A stretch of 64,000 bases of DNA, taken from assembly GCA_947457615.1 (NCBI GenBank), contig CANGWK010000014.1, forward strand, positions 1 through 64,000, written 5' to 3'. The notes beneath the pieces were generated by a model that saw only the letters and a list, made by a program, of their open reading frames with translations, was not told where the DNA came from and searched no databases. The position numbers and the translations under genes are program-made. Position 1 is the stretch's first letter, and each line of letters starts with the position of its first letter. This stretch comes from Flavobacteriaceae bacterium. GTDB lineage: Bacteria; Bacteroidota; Bacteroidia; Flavobacteriales; Flavobacteriaceae. This document shows positions 51,615-61,440 of the stretch, one piece after another.

Positions 51615-52331
51615 ATGAAATTAGATATATTGGCTTTTGGAGCCCACCCAGATGATGTTGAATTAGGTTGTGGTGGCACCATTGCAAAAGAAATTAGTTT
51701 AGGAAAAAAAGTTGGAATCATAGATTTAACTCGCGGTGAATTAGGAACACGTGGTTCTGTAGCTATTCGAAATTCAGAATCTTCTAAAGCTTCACAGATT
51801 TTAGGGATTTCAGTTCGAGAAAATCTAGATATGCGAGATGGTTTCTTTAGTAATGATGAAGCGCACCAGATTAAAATCATTGAGATGTTACGAAAATACC
51901 GTCCAGAAATTGTTTTGTGTAATGCAATTCAAGACAGGCATATTGATCATGGCAAAGGAAGTAAATTAGTTTCGGATGCTTGTTTTCTATCTGGATTGCG
52001 CAAAATAGAAACTTTTAATAATGATGAGCAGCAAGAAGTTTGGCGTCCAAAAGTAGTTTACCATTATATTCAATGGGAAAATATAAAACCGGACTTTGTG
52101 GTGGATATTTCTGGTTTTATGGATATTAAAATGGAATCTATTTTAGCCTATAGTTCTCAGTTTTATAAGGAGAATACTAAGGAACCCGAATCTCCAATAA
52201 GTTCTAAAAATTTCTTAGATAGTGTAAAATACCGCGCTCAAGATTTAGGAAGAATTACAGGTGTAGAACATGGTGAAGGATTTACTGCTGAAAGGCATTT
52301 GGCAGTCAATTGTTTAAGTGATTTGGTGTAA
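51615..52331 (+). CDS. bshB1: Bacillithiol biosynthesis deacetylase BshB1
   Basis: The 238-residue enzyme belongs to the LmbE/PIG-L zinc deacetylase family. It has FGAHPDDVELGCGG (AHPDD motif), DRHIDHGKGSKL, and TRGELGTRGS, as in BshB1, which removes acetyl from GlcNAc-malate in bacillithiol synthesis. I chose the ATG at 51615 over the GTG at 51609 because the family begins close to the KLDILAFG segment. It lies downstream of menF on the same strand. Confidence 0.92.
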   Translation: MKLDILAFGAHPDDVELGCGGTIAKEISLGKKVGIIDLTRGELGTRGSVAIRNSESSKASQILGISVRENLDMRDGFFSNDEAHQIKIIEMLRKYRPEIVLCNAIQDRHIDHGKGSKLVSDACFLSGLRKIETFNNDEQQEVWRPKVVYHYIQWENIKPDFVVDISGFMDIKMESILAYSSQFYKENTKEPESPISSKNFLDSVKYRAQDLGRITGVEHGEGFTAERHLAVNCLSDLV

Positions 52332-52347
52332 CTTTTTTAATTTTTTC

Positions 52348-52378
52348 TTGCAAAAAGAAAACTTTTACAATATATTTG
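52348..52378 (+). promoter_or_regulatory. Promoter of tRNA-His
   Basis: TTG at 52348-52350 and TATATTTG at 52371-52378 are separated by 20 bases. The tRNA starts 12 bases downstream, which fits a typical stable-RNA promoter. Confidence 0.75.
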
Positions 52379-52389
52379 CACTCATAAAT

Positions 52390-52464
52390 GGTGGTTGTAG
52401 CTCAGCTGGTTAGAGCGCTGGTTTGTGGTGCCGGAAGTCGCCGGTTCGAACCCGGTCATCCACC
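52390..52464 (+). tRNA. tRNA-His (GTG anticodon)
   Basis: The acceptor stem includes the G-1 base (52390), which pairs with discriminator C, as expected of bacterial tRNA-His. The anticodon arm CTGGT/GCCGG holds the loop TTGTGGT with anticodon GTG. The acceptor pairing includes a T-T mismatch at the fifth pair (GTGGTTG with CATCCAC). It has its own promoter and terminator. Confidence 0.93.
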
Positions 52465-52478
52465 CTTAATTAAAAATA

Positions 52479-52512
52479 AAACCGTCTCGTGAAAATGAGA
52501 CGGTTTTTTTAT
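52479..52512 (+). terminator. Terminator after tRNA-His
   Basis: AAACCGTCTC (52479-52488) pairs perfectly with GAGACGGTTT (52497-52506), around an 8-base loop, followed by T residues. It can serve the converging endonuclease gene too. Confidence 0.8.
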
Positions 52513-52529
52513 GAACAAAAATTTAAAGA

Positions 52530-53621
52530 TTAGTTAATTATAACTTTCTTAGTTATTGATTGGTTGTTAGAACTTAATTTAAGAAAGTAAAATCCTTGTG
52601 GTAAGTTATCTATGGTGAAGGAATTATTAATAAAAACTGGATTTTTTACTTCTAATAATGACTGTCCATTAAGGTTAATTAATTGGATATAATCTATTGA
52701 AATACTAGTGTTTATTGTAACTTTATTTTCTACACTTGGATTTGGAAAAACAGTAACAGCAGCTGCTTCAAAGGAGTCATTATTTAAGTTGTTACAAGCG
52801 GTAGCCCATATTTGACATACATATTCTGGATGGTCAACAAAGGGATTTCTGTTTCCTTGGACAGTATAAATGGCATTATTTCTGTTTATTTCTTTTTGGC
52901 TTACTGGGTCTTGATTGTTCCAAGTTAAAAGCATATTTAAAAACCAAGGTTCAAACACATTATCATTCGTTCCGTCAAGAACAGTATCTACATTTGCATT
53001 TAGAGTTTGCCAACTTCCAATGCTACTTTCATAACAAGTTGCCATATAAAAATAATTACGAGCAATATCTCCTTTATATTGATCTGCTGGTTCAAATACT
53101 TGAAGGGTATAAGGGTAATTAGGAGTGATGCAAGTTCCAATTTTCCAGCCATTTCCAATAGGATTTACTACATTAGTAGCGACCATTCCATAAGATAAGC
53201 TTTGGCGCATTCCATTAGCTTTTTTGTCTGCGGGCATTACAATATGCGCATCTGAGTACATTGGATAAATCTGTCCGCCAAACCAACTTTGAGGAAAAGT
53301 ATGTTCTTTATTAAATCTCTGGCATTCAATGGTTCCAAGAGTTCCATCATCTTGATTTCCTCCATTTGCTACTGTTCCAAAAATAAAATTACAATTGGAA
53401 TAAATATCCCAAACATAACCATCTGGTCTTACATCGGATGTAGTAAATAAATTCCACAAACCAGATCCATATATTAAAGTGTTGTGTGGACTTACAATAG
53501 CATTTAACTGTGTTTTAAGTGCAAAACCTGATCCGGTCGCATTGTTATAATAACCATTTGGAATTTGAGAAAATCCAGAAGTGATTGTTAGGAATAAAAG
53601 TAAAGAATATATTTTTATCAT
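52530..53621 (-). CDS. Secreted endonuclease I-family protein with T9SS sorting domain
   Basis: The 363-residue protein has a signal peptide (to about residue 19, SGFSQ). The endonuclease I core carries RFNKEHTFPQSWFGG and SDAHIVMPADKKANGMR, the metal-binding beta-beta-alpha signature; the C-terminus is a T9SS type A sorting domain (VTVFPNPSVENKV to LPQGFYFLKLSSN). It is a nuclease exported across the outer membrane. The start at 53621 avoids overlap with the upstream gene; an alternative start at 53633 is possible. Confidence 0.92.
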   Translation of the reverse strand: MIKIYSLLLFLTITSGFSQIPNGYYNNATGSGFALKTQLNAIVSPHNTLIYGSGLWNLFTTSDVRPDGYVWDIYSNCNFIFGTVANGGNQDDGTLGTIECQRFNKEHTFPQSWFGGQIYPMYSDAHIVMPADKKANGMRQSLSYGMVATNVVNPIGNGWKIGTCITPNYPYTLQVFEPADQYKGDIARNYFYMATCYESSIGSWQTLNANVDTVLDGTNDNVFEPWFLNMLLTWNNQDPVSQKEINRNNAIYTVQGNRNPFVDHPEYVCQIWATACNNLNNDSFEAAAVTVFPNPSVENKVTINTSISIDYIQLINLNGQSLLEVKNPVFINNSFTIDNLPQGFYFLKLSSNNQSITKKVIIN

Positions 53622-53625
53622 GGAT

Positions 53626-54843
53626 TTATACATTTTTTCTTTCTAGTAAGGCCATGTAAAAACCATCAAATCCAGATTCGGAGGATAATATTTTACAATC
53701 TCTTTCTAATTTAAATTGTTGCCCAATTTCAGTTTTTAAAAATTTAGCAATTTGCTCTTGATTTTCAGAGGGAAGGATTGAACAAGTTGCATAAACTAAT
53801 TTGCCGCCAGGTTTAACAATTTTAGAATAACTTTCTAAAACTTCACTTTGAATTTTTCGAATGTTATCAATAAATTCTGGTTGCAATTTCCACTTAGCAT
53901 CTGGGTTTCTTTTAAGAACTCCTAATCCGCTGCAAGGTGCGTCAATTAATACTCTATCTGCTTTTTCATGTAATTTTTTAATGACCTTGGTAGTGTCAAT
54001 TATTCGATATTCAATATTAAAAGCACCATTTCTTTTGGCGCGAAGTTTTAATTGTTTTAATTTACTTTCGTATAAATCCATTGCAATTAGTTGTCCTTTG
54101 TTTTGCATTAAAGCCGCCATGTGCAATGTTTTTCCTCCAGCACCTGCGCAAGTATCTACCACTCGCATTCCAGGTTGTACATCTAAAAATGCTGCAACTA
54201 ATTGGGAGGAGGCATCTTGCACTTCAAACAATCCTTCTTTAAAAGCATCGGTCATAAATACATTAGCTCTTTCTTTAAGCACTAAAGCATCGGGTTGGTT
54301 GGTTAAGAAATCTGTTTCTATATTCAAATCCATCAGGAGAGCATGCAATTTTTCTCTAGTAGTATTTAAAGTATTAACTCTTAATATTACTTGTGCAGGT
54401 TTGTTTTGAGCAGCAATTTCTTTGGTCCAAATTTCTTCTCCTAATTCTTTTACTCCCAGTTCATCCATCCAATCTGGAATAGATTCGCGCATTTTTCTAA
54501 TTTTAGATAATTCGTCAAATTTTCCTTTTATTTTTCGCTCTGGAGTTCCATCTAATTGTCTCCAATCTGGAATAGGATAACCTCGCAAAACTGCCCAAAC
54601 GGCAAACATTCTCCATATATCTTCTCGATTATATGGTTCTTTTACCTCCGCAATTTCTGCATAAAGTCGTTTCCAACGAACAACTTCGTATATGGTTTCA
54701 GCAACAAATTTTCTATCAGAACTTCCCCAACGTTTGTCTTTTTTCAATGCACGTGCAACGACTTTATCGGCATATTCACTTTCGTTAAAAATAGCATTTA
54801 GGGAATCAATTGTAGTATAAACTAAATTTCTGTGTAATCTCAT
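53626..54843 (-). CDS. RsmB-type rRNA (cytosine-5) methyltransferase
   Basis: The 405-residue protein is an RsmB/NOP-class methyltransferase. A NusB-like N-terminal region (1-140) is followed by the SAM core: DTCAGAGGKTLHMA, DAPCSGLGVLKRNPD with the catalytic-type Cys, and YATCSILPSEN with the second Cys. It probably methylates C967 in 16S rRNA, as RsmB does. A TACATTTG box on the minus strand lies at 54864-54871. Confidence 0.9.
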   Translation of the reverse strand: MRLHRNLVYTTIDSLNAIFNESEYADKVVARALKKDKRWGSSDRKFVAETIYEVVRWKRLYAEIAEVKEPYNREDIWRMFAVWAVLRGYPIPDWRQLDGTPERKIKGKFDELSKIRKMRESIPDWMDELGVKELGEEIWTKEIAAQNKPAQVILRVNTLNTTREKLHALLMDLNIETDFLTNQPDALVLKERANVFMTDAFKEGLFEVQDASSQLVAAFLDVQPGMRVVDTCAGAGGKTLHMAALMQNKGQLIAMDLYESKLKQLKLRAKRNGAFNIEYRIIDTTKVIKKLHEKADRVLIDAPCSGLGVLKRNPDAKWKLQPEFIDNIRKIQSEVLESYSKIVKPGGKLVYATCSILPSENQEQIAKFLKTEIGQQFKLERDCKILSSESGFDGFYMALLERKNV

Positions 54844-55105
54844 GGTGTAAAAAAATCAGCTTGCAAATGTATTGTTTTTTTATAGAAACTAAAGAAGTAT
54901 TCTTGAAAACCTTGAAGAAGTTCTTGGATAATTTTAATGAAAATAATTTGAAAATAAATATCAAAATATTTTCATATTATAAAAAAATGTATATTTTTGT
55001 ATCTCAATTCGATACCTAACTGTTTTAGAATAGAATACCCCAAATTTTTCAAACTAAATCTACTAAAATTATAGTTAACAACTATTAATTTTTAATTTAT
55101 TTATT

Positions 55106-56026
55106 ATGAAAAAAACATTATTTTTTTGCATCCTATTTTCTAGCTTAGGATTTTCGCAACAAGTTTTAAAAAGAATTACACAAACTTCAAGTTACACAGG
55201 AGTTGAGTTTTTTGTTCTCCGCAATGGTACTTCCAGTGGTGATGTTATTGGCAGCTACAGTTTTGATACTTTTCTTAGTTCTCTGTACGGCTCGGTAAAA
55301 CTTTATGATAATCAATATGTTTATGAGGGCCAGGTGGTAATGGGTGATTTTACAACTATTCCTCCCAATCAAGTTTGTAATGGTACTTATTTAGTTGCTT
55401 ATTCAAGAGCAGATCAAATTGAGGGTTTTAGTAATTCTTTTAATAGCAACAACCCTATAGGATTACCTGTTGCCATTGACACAAATAATTATAAAGAATT
55501 GGGGCAAGGCACTAATGTGGATTTGCTCTATACAAATCTAAAAATTGCAAATCTAACTTTGCCTTTTTTTACCCCAGTTCCTGAGGGTACCTGGATTACC
55601 GTTAACTCGAGAGAGGGCGTTGATTTAGCTACAGGACAAGTTGTTGTACCTAGTAAAAGACTAGGTTTTAAATTTACAGGAGGTGCATGGGTTATGCAAA
55701 CAAGTGATTGGTTAAGTGTTCCGTTTGATGTACTAGAAGAAGATTGTCTTCCTCCAATATTAAGTAGTGGAAGTTTCGGTAACTTAGAATCTAGTATTTC
55801 TATTTACCCAAACCCAAGTAAAAATTACATTACAATTCAAAATAAAGCAAATGCAGATGGAAATTTTGAATATCAAATCATAGATATTACCGGAAGAATT
55901 ATAACTAATGGTAAATCTGTTTTTAATGCGAATATAAATACCGAAAGTTTATCTAACGGAAATTATATACTTAAAATTACTATTGATAGTAACGAAGTAG
56001 CATTTAAGAAATTTATAAAAAATTAA
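55106..56026 (+). CDS. T9SS sorting-domain secreted protein, unknown function
   Basis: The 306-residue protein has a signal peptide (to about residue 18, GFSQ) and a C-terminal T9SS type A sorting domain starting SISIYPNPSKNYITI (about 230-306), with LSNGNYILKITID near the end. The middle is beta-rich with no motif that I recognise. It should be secreted or surface-bound. A TATTTTTG box lies at 54992-54999, giving a leader of about 100 bases. It ends in a strong terminator. Confidence 0.88.
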   Translation: MKKTLFFCILFSSLGFSQQVLKRITQTSSYTGVEFFVLRNGTSSGDVIGSYSFDTFLSSLYGSVKLYDNQYVYEGQVVMGDFTTIPPNQVCNGTYLVAYSRADQIEGFSNSFNSNNPIGLPVAIDTNNYKELGQGTNVDLLYTNLKIANLTLPFFTPVPEGTWITVNSREGVDLATGQVVVPSKRLGFKFTGGAWVMQTSDWLSVPFDVLEEDCLPPILSSGSFGNLESSISIYPNPSKNYITIQNKANADGNFEYQIIDITGRIITNGKSVFNANINTESLSNGNYILKITIDSNEVAFKKFIKN

Positions 56027-56048
56027 TAATAAAAATTTATAACTAAAA

Positions 56049-56084
56049 AAAGCAAGATATTTTAATTAGTATCTTGCTTTTTTA
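56049..56084 (+). terminator. Bidirectional terminator between T9SS protein and kup
   Basis: AAAGCAAGATA (56049-56059) pairs perfectly with TATCTTGCTTT (56070-56080), followed by T residues; A residues precede on the other side, so it can serve both converging genes. Confidence 0.8.
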
Positions 56085-56106
56085 TTCTTATTTTATTTGA
56101 AATAGA

Positions 56107-58089
56107 TTAATGATCGTGAGATTCTAGTCGTCTCATGTTGATAATTTCAGGAGGATGTAAAACCATAGGAAATTGTTCTACTTTAACAGAACTACTATCC
56201 AATCCGAATCCTTTTTCTTCTGACAAACTGAATTTTTTCATGAAGAAAAAAGCATTCATAATAATGTTTTCAAAGAAGGTTAAATCACTATCGTTAGATA
56301 GGAATTTTTCAGAAAGCACAAATTTAAAGTCGCCGATAATATTATTTTTATTTAAGGATTCATAGCGACTAGTAATATCCATCTCTCCTTTACTTACCAT
56401 GTCTTTAATAACTTCTTTGAACATTAAATTGATTTTGGTAGGTTCTCTAAATCCAAGATAGAAATCAACTCGGTATAAATCGTCTTTAATTACCTCGCTA
56501 ACTTTGTATTCTTTTTTGTATGGTTCGTTTAAAATATTAACGTGAATGAACCAATATAAATCTGCTCTTTTTGGTCGTTTTTGAAGAATGGAATACATTA
56601 CTTTTTCTTCAATTTCATCTACTCTATTGGAATTGGTCATGTAAACTAAATGGGTGGCATATTTTGGAATAGATAAGTCCAAACTTAATTCGGCTAATAC
56701 TTTTTTATACGAATCAATATTAACCATTTTAGTATAGTTTTTGCTAATTTTCTTAGCCAAATACCAGGTTGACATAATTCCAATTAAAACCATGGCAATG
56801 AATAAGGTAACATAACCACCATCCATAAATTTAGTAATATTGGCTGCCAAAAAACTAAATTCAATAACTAGGTAAAGTATAATTAAAGGAGCAATAAAAT
56901 ACCATTTTACTCTTTTCATTATCAAATAAAAATTAAGTAGAATAGTGGTCATTATCATACATAAAATAATTGCCAAACCATAGGCATGCTCCATTTTGCT
57001 TGATTCTTCAAAATGCCAAACAATTCCTACACATCCCAAAAACAACAACCAGTTGATGGATGGAATATAAAGCTGTCCTTTAACATCAGTTGGAAATTTG
57101 ATTTTCACTTTAGGCCAAAAGTTCAATCGCATTGCTTCATTAATCAAAGTAAAAGACCCACTAATTAAAGCTTGAGAAGCAATTACCGCAGCAAGAGTTG
57201 CTACAATAATTCCAACTGGCTTGAACCATTCGGCCATAATTAAATAAAACGGATTGGTATTATTTGCACCAAGTTCTGATAATTTTTTTCCAGCATGTAA
57301 TAATAAATAAGCTCCTTGACCAAAATAATTTAAAACTAAAGTTGTTTTTACAAAAGCCCAACTAATTCGTATGTTTTTTCTTCCACAGTGTCCCATATCC
57401 GAGTACAAAGCTTCTGCACCTGTTGTACATAAGAACACCGCACCTAATATAAAAAATCCTTGGTTGCTAACATCACTTGTCAATAAATGATAAGCATAAT
57501 ATGGATTTATTGCTTTAAAAACTTCTATGTTGGTACCTATTTGAATAACACCTAAAACGCCCAACATAGAAAACCAAATTAACATCATTGGAGCAAAGAA
57601 TTTTCCAACTAGTTTTGTGCCAAATTGCTGAATTGTAAATAATACAAATAGAATTGCAATTACTATTGGAACAGTTGGAATATCTGGTTTAAAAATTCTT
57701 AATCCCTCTACAGCTGAAGATACTGAAATAGGAGGGGTGATTATTCCATCAGCAAGTAATGCACTTCCTCCAATAATTGCTGGAACAATAAGCCACTGAA
57801 TTTTTGTTCTTTTTACTAAGGCATAAAGTGCAAAAATACCACCTTCGCCATGATTATCGGCACTTAAAGTAATAATTACATACTTTAAAGTTGTTTGTAA
57901 TGTTAAAGTCCAAAAGATACAAGAGAGTCCGCCTAAAATTAAATCTTTAGAAATGACACTATTTCCAATTATGGAATTCATTACATACAAAGGAGAAGTT
58001 CCAATATCCCCAAAAATAATACCTAAAGTAATTAATAAACCTGCCGCTGAAAGCTTACTGTGTAGATCTTGATGACTATGCGAATTCAT
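56107..58089 (-). CDS. kup: KUP-family potassium uptake protein
   Basis: The 660-residue protein is a K+ transporter of the Kup/HAK family. It has GIIFGDIGTSPLYVMNSI near the start, a dozen membrane segments (to about 455), and a soluble C-terminal part of about 200 residues. YGYVTLF-type and GTGAEALYSDMGHCG segments are typical. A TACATTTG box on the minus strand is at 58111-58118. It is a single-gene unit with a terminator at 56049-56084. Confidence 0.95.
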   Translation of the reverse strand: MNSHSHQDLHSKLSAAGLLITLGIIFGDIGTSPLYVMNSIIGNSVISKDLILGGLSCIFWTLTLQTTLKYVIITLSADNHGEGGIFALYALVKRTKIQWLIVPAIIGGSALLADGIITPPISVSSAVEGLRIFKPDIPTVPIVIAILFVLFTIQQFGTKLVGKFFAPMMLIWFSMLGVLGVIQIGTNIEVFKAINPYYAYHLLTSDVSNQGFFILGAVFLCTTGAEALYSDMGHCGRKNIRISWAFVKTTLVLNYFGQGAYLLLHAGKKLSELGANNTNPFYLIMAEWFKPVGIIVATLAAVIASQALISGSFTLINEAMRLNFWPKVKIKFPTDVKGQLYIPSINWLLFLGCVGIVWHFEESSKMEHAYGLAIILCMIMTTILLNFYLIMKRVKWYFIAPLIILYLVIEFSFLAANITKFMDGGYVTLFIAMVLIGIMSTWYLAKKISKNYTKMVNIDSYKKVLAELSLDLSIPKYATHLVYMTNSNRVDEIEEKVMYSILQKRPKRADLYWFIHVNILNEPYKKEYKVSEVIKDDLYRVDFYLGFREPTKINLMFKEVIKDMVSKGEMDITSRYESLNKNNIIGDFKFVLSEKFLSNDSDLTFFENIIMNAFFFMKKFSLSEEKGFGLDSSSVKVEQFPMVLHPPEIINMRRLESHDH

Positions 58090-58249
58090 AATTAATTTTT
58101 AAAAAGAATGCAAATGTATTACTTTTAGATATTTGAAATTCATTTTGTTAAATAAATATTCATTTCCTATAAATAATTTTAAGGATTGTCAATAATTTTA
58201 AATTTTATATTTTTAAGAAATTAAAAATTTTTATTAAAAACCAATAAAA

Positions 58250-58275
58250 AAAAGCATCAAGTTTTTGATGCTTTT
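58250..58275 (-). terminator. Terminator of the Asn/Arg-rich protein gene
   Basis: AAAAGCATCAA (58250-58260) pairs perfectly with TTGATGCTTTT (58265-58275), around a 4-base loop. T residues follow on the minus strand. Confidence 0.75.
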
Positions 58276-58293
58276 AGTAATGTTATTTGAAAA

Positions 58294-59373
58294 TTATCTT
58301 CTTGCTCCGCCAAAACTTCTTCCGCTGCCACCATTGTCTCTTCCTCCACTATTATTTCTTTCTCCGCCGTCATTATTTCTTGGTGATGGGTTAGAGTTTC
58401 CATTATTTCTAGGTTCTGATGCACGCGGTGTTGCGTTTCCAGAATTTCTTGGAGATTCATAGATGTTATTTCTTGGCATCTCAGTTGAATTATTTCTAGG
58501 TAAACTTTCATTTTTCAAACGTGGTTCTGATAAACGAGGAGAATTATTTGAATAATTCCTAGGATTTGCAGAGGCTATTCTTGGATTGTTGTCCGTATTT
58601 CTAGGATTGTTTCCATTGTAAAGAGTTCTTTCTGGTCTTGATTGGTCTAAATCATACCGGTTGCTATAGCCAGAATTTCTGATTTCAAAGGAACGATTTG
58701 GATTCTCTCTTTCATAATAATTACTCCTTCTTCCATAATAGTTATTGTAGGCAGTTTCACATCTTCTAGTTCGAACATAATTATATTGGTAGTTAAAATT
58801 TATATAATTTACTATATTATGTCTGTATCTAAAAAGTGGATAAGGATTCCAGCAATAATAATAAGCAGGGTAGTAACCCCAATTCCAACTAGAATAATAG
58901 GGATGGTAGTTAGAAACCCAAAAATAATTATAAATAAAAGGTACATTTACATAAACTGGCTCATAAATATAGTTTCTTCCATACATATAAACATCACCTA
59001 CTATTTGTATTTGCATGCGATTGTTTATGTCTTTTTCGACTTCAACTGTTGCCACATCTTGAAATTGGTTGTGTCCCAAAACAGCCTGAATAACAATTAA
59101 ATGAACATTCCCTTCAATAGATTCGATAACTCTTAAATAATCAACTTGATTGTCATTATTTAAATCTAAATTAGATATTTGTTCTTTAGGATCGTTTAAA
59201 CGGAATTCAAAATCGGATAAATCTTTAGAGTCACCAAAAATTGAAGCTACAGCTCTAAGATCAAGATTGTCGCTAATTTCTGAACTAGTTGCATTAACTA
59301 TGGTTTTGTTTTGTGCAAATGAACTTGCAAATAAAAAACACATAAAAAAGGAAATTAATAATTTGGTTTTCAT
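58294..59373 (-). CDS. Secreted Asn/Arg/Ser-rich protein, unknown function
   Basis: The 359-residue protein has a signal peptide (FASSFAQ, to about residue 20), a roughly 120-residue N-terminal domain, a Tyr/Trp-rich middle (YYSSWNWGYYPAYYYCWNP) and a long low-complexity tail of RNN, PRN and GGR words. It is probably exported; the tail is disordered. I chose the ATG at 59373 as the signal-peptide start; the frame opens to 59454. Function is unknown. Confidence 0.75.
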   Translation of the reverse strand: MKTKLLISFFMCFLFASSFAQNKTIVNATSSEISDNLDLRAVASIFGDSKDLSDFEFRLNDPKEQISNLDLNNDNQVDYLRVIESIEGNVHLIVIQAVLGHNQFQDVATVEVEKDINNRMQIQIVGDVYMYGRNYIYEPVYVNVPFIYNYFWVSNYHPYYSSWNWGYYPAYYYCWNPYPLFRYRHNIVNYINFNYQYNYVRTRRCETAYNNYYGRRSNYYERENPNRSFEIRNSGYSNRYDLDQSRPERTLYNGNNPRNTDNNPRIASANPRNYSNNSPRLSEPRLKNESLPRNNSTEMPRNNIYESPRNSGNATPRASEPRNNGNSNPSPRNNDGGERNNSGGRDNGGSGRSFGGARR

Positions 59374-59460
59374 AGCATGTAATTTTAGGATTAATAAATG
59401 GTAATAAAATCCATAATTCAATATTTGTGCCAAGAATAAATTTTCACAAATCATTAACTA

Positions 59461-59490
59461 AAAAAAACCTTGATTTCTCAAGGTTTTTTT
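59461..59490 (-). terminator. Terminator of the OmpA-family gene
   Basis: AAAAAAACCTTGA (59461-59473) pairs perfectly with TCAAGGTTTTTTT (59478-59490) around a 4-base loop, with poly-T/poly-A flanks. Confidence 0.8.
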
Positions 59491-59535
59491 GTCAATTTTG
59501 TATTTAAGAACTTAATTATCTTTACTTAAGACGAA

Positions 59536-60366
59536 CTATTTTTTCTTCATTTCCTTTTCAATCATGTCGTAGAATTCGTCGATTTTAGGAAGAATTACAA
59601 TTCTAGTTCTTCTGTTAGCTGCGCGATTTTCAGCAGTTTTATTTTCAACTAAAGGAATAAATTCGCCACGACCTGCAGCTATTAATTGTGATGGTTTAAC
59701 GCCTAAATCTTTAGTTAAAACTCGTACAATAGCAGTGGAACGTTTTACACTTAAATCCCAATTGTCAATCAATATTGCATTTCCTGTAAACGGAATGTTA
59801 TCTGTGTGACCTTCTACCATACACTCAAAAGTTGGTTTATCATTAATTACTTTAGCAACTTTACCAAGTACTTCTTTAGCTCTATCACTAACTACATAAC
59901 TTCCACTTTTAAAAAGTAGTTTATCGGCAATTGAAATAAAGACAACTCCTTTTTCAACATTCACATTGATATCTGGATCTGAAATACCAACTGAACTCTT
60001 AATGCTGGTAACTAATGCAAGTGTAATACTATCCTTTTTTGTTAAGGCATCTTGCATGCGGGTAATTTTCAAATCTTTTTCTTTTATAGTTTCTAATGCT
60101 TTTTCAATATTTTCAGCACCTTGTTTTGAAAGATTAGTAATGTTACCAACATTGCTAATTAAATCCGAATTATTTTTCTTTAGATATTCGTTTTGTAGAC
60201 TCAACGATTCTTTTTCACTAATGCATAAATTTAATTTCACAGTAGTACTGTTTAATAAATCTTTACTTTCTTTATTTTGCTTTTCTAATTCAGCGATTTT
60301 CTTTTTTGTACCGCAAGAAGTTAAACTTAAAGCTCCAAGGGTAAACATTAAAATTACTTTTCTCAT
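59536..60366 (-). CDS. OmpA-family lipoprotein
   Basis: The 276-residue protein has a lipoprotein signal (LTSCGTKKK, Cys near residue 18), a coiled coil at about 25-115, and a C-terminal OmpA domain (FECMVEGHTDNIPF, KPSQLIAAGRGEFIPL, NRRTRIVILPK). It is anchored in the outer or inner membrane and binds peptidoglycan. A TAATTTTG box on the minus strand is at 60389-60396. Gliding or envelope-stability roles are possible, but not shown. Confidence 0.9.
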   Translation of the reverse strand: MRKVILMFTLGALSLTSCGTKKKIAELEKQNKESKDLLNSTTVKLNLCISEKESLSLQNEYLKKNNSDLISNVGNITNLSKQGAENIEKALETIKEKDLKITRMQDALTKKDSITLALVTSIKSSVGISDPDINVNVEKGVVFISIADKLLFKSGSYVVSDRAKEVLGKVAKVINDKPTFECMVEGHTDNIPFTGNAILIDNWDLSVKRSTAIVRVLTKDLGVKPSQLIAAGRGEFIPLVENKTAENRAANRRTRIVILPKIDEFYDMIEKEMKKK

Positions 60367-60426
60367 AATTGTGTTTATTTGATTGTTGCAAAATTACAAT
60401 TTCTTATTATTAATAACGAATAAATA

Positions 60427-61437
60427 TTATAAACTATTGTTAAGATTGTTTTGAAAGTATTTTATTTTCTTAAAAAAATAATTGTAAACAATACTTTTGG
60501 TTTGAAAATAACTATTTTTTTGGGTAGCACCTCTTTTTTTTAAGTTGCTAATTATCAAATGATAAAAGTGGAAATGCGCTTTTAATATTGCAAAGCAGTG
60601 GGAAAATTTTCCTTGAAAAACAAATTGAATTCCAGCTAATCCATCGAGAACTAATCGAATAAAAATAACAGAAAAAAGCTTACTTTTTGGTAAATTCTTA
60701 ATTAACATAAGTAAAGAATTTCTGAAATTCAAAAAAGTTTTCTTAGGATTTGCATGATTTAGTGTCGCTCCACCAACATGATACACAACAGATTTAGAAG
60801 TATATTTTGCATAATACCCAAGGTTGTATGCACGCCAACATAAATCTATTTCTTCTTGATGCGCAAAAAAATCAGCATCAAAGCCATTTAGTTCTCTGTA
60901 AATTTCTTTCCGTATGAAGAAACATGCGCCACTAGCCCAAAAAATATCTTTTTCGTCATCGTATTGGTGGTTGTCTTTTTCTAAAGTTTCAAAAACTCTT
61001 CCTCGACAAAAAGGATAGCCATATTTATCAATAAAACCACCTGCAGCACCAGCATATTCAAAGTATTCTTTGTTTTTGTAATCTAAAATTTTAGGCTGAA
61101 TAATTCCAGTTGTTTTCTCGGTTTCAAACATTGAAAGTATGGGAACGAGCCAATTTTCAGTAACTTCTATATCCGAATTTACTAATGCATAATACGGTTC
61201 TTCAATGCTTTGAAGCGCAATGTTATAACCATTTGCAAAACCATAATTTGCAGCATTCTGAATTATAGTAACCGAAGGAAACTGCTCTTTAATAATCGCA
61301 ATCGAATTATCTGTTGAAGCATTATCGGCAACATAAATAGTTGCTTCATCAGAATAGGAAACGATTGAGGGTAAAAACTGCTCTAACAATTTTTTGCCAT
61401 TCCAATTTAATATTACAACTGCAATTTTTTTATTCAT
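60427..61437 (-). CDS. Family 2 glycosyltransferase
   Basis: The 336-residue protein has a GT-A fold: VVILNWNGKKLLEQFL, YVADNASTDNS, ALVNSDIEVTENWL (DxD-type) and GFDADFFAHQEEIDLCWRAY. A hydrophobic region lies near 245-270. It resembles rhamnosyl- or dTDP-sugar-type transferases that build polysaccharides. It is 3 bases from the HsdR_N-like gene stop, so they probably share a transcript. Confidence 0.92.
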   Translation of the reverse strand: MNKKIAVVILNWNGKKLLEQFLPSIVSYSDEATIYVADNASTDNSIAIIKEQFPSVTIIQNAANYGFANGYNIALQSIEEPYYALVNSDIEVTENWLVPILSMFETEKTTGIIQPKILDYKNKEYFEYAGAAGGFIDKYGYPFCRGRVFETLEKDNHQYDDEKDIFWASGACFFIRKEIYRELNGFDADFFAHQEEIDLCWRAYNLGYYAKYTSKSVVYHVGGATLNHANPKKTFLNFRNSLLMLIKNLPKSKLFSVIFIRLVLDGLAGIQFVFQGKFSHCFAILKAHFHFYHLIISNLKKRGATQKNSYFQTKSIVYNYFFKKIKYFQNNLNNSL

Positions 61438-61440
61438 TTT

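Noticed and set aside
58257..58511. 84-residue Glu-rich reverse frame
   Set aside because: It overlaps the C-terminal tail of the secreted Asn/Arg-rich protein in another frame and also spans the terminator.
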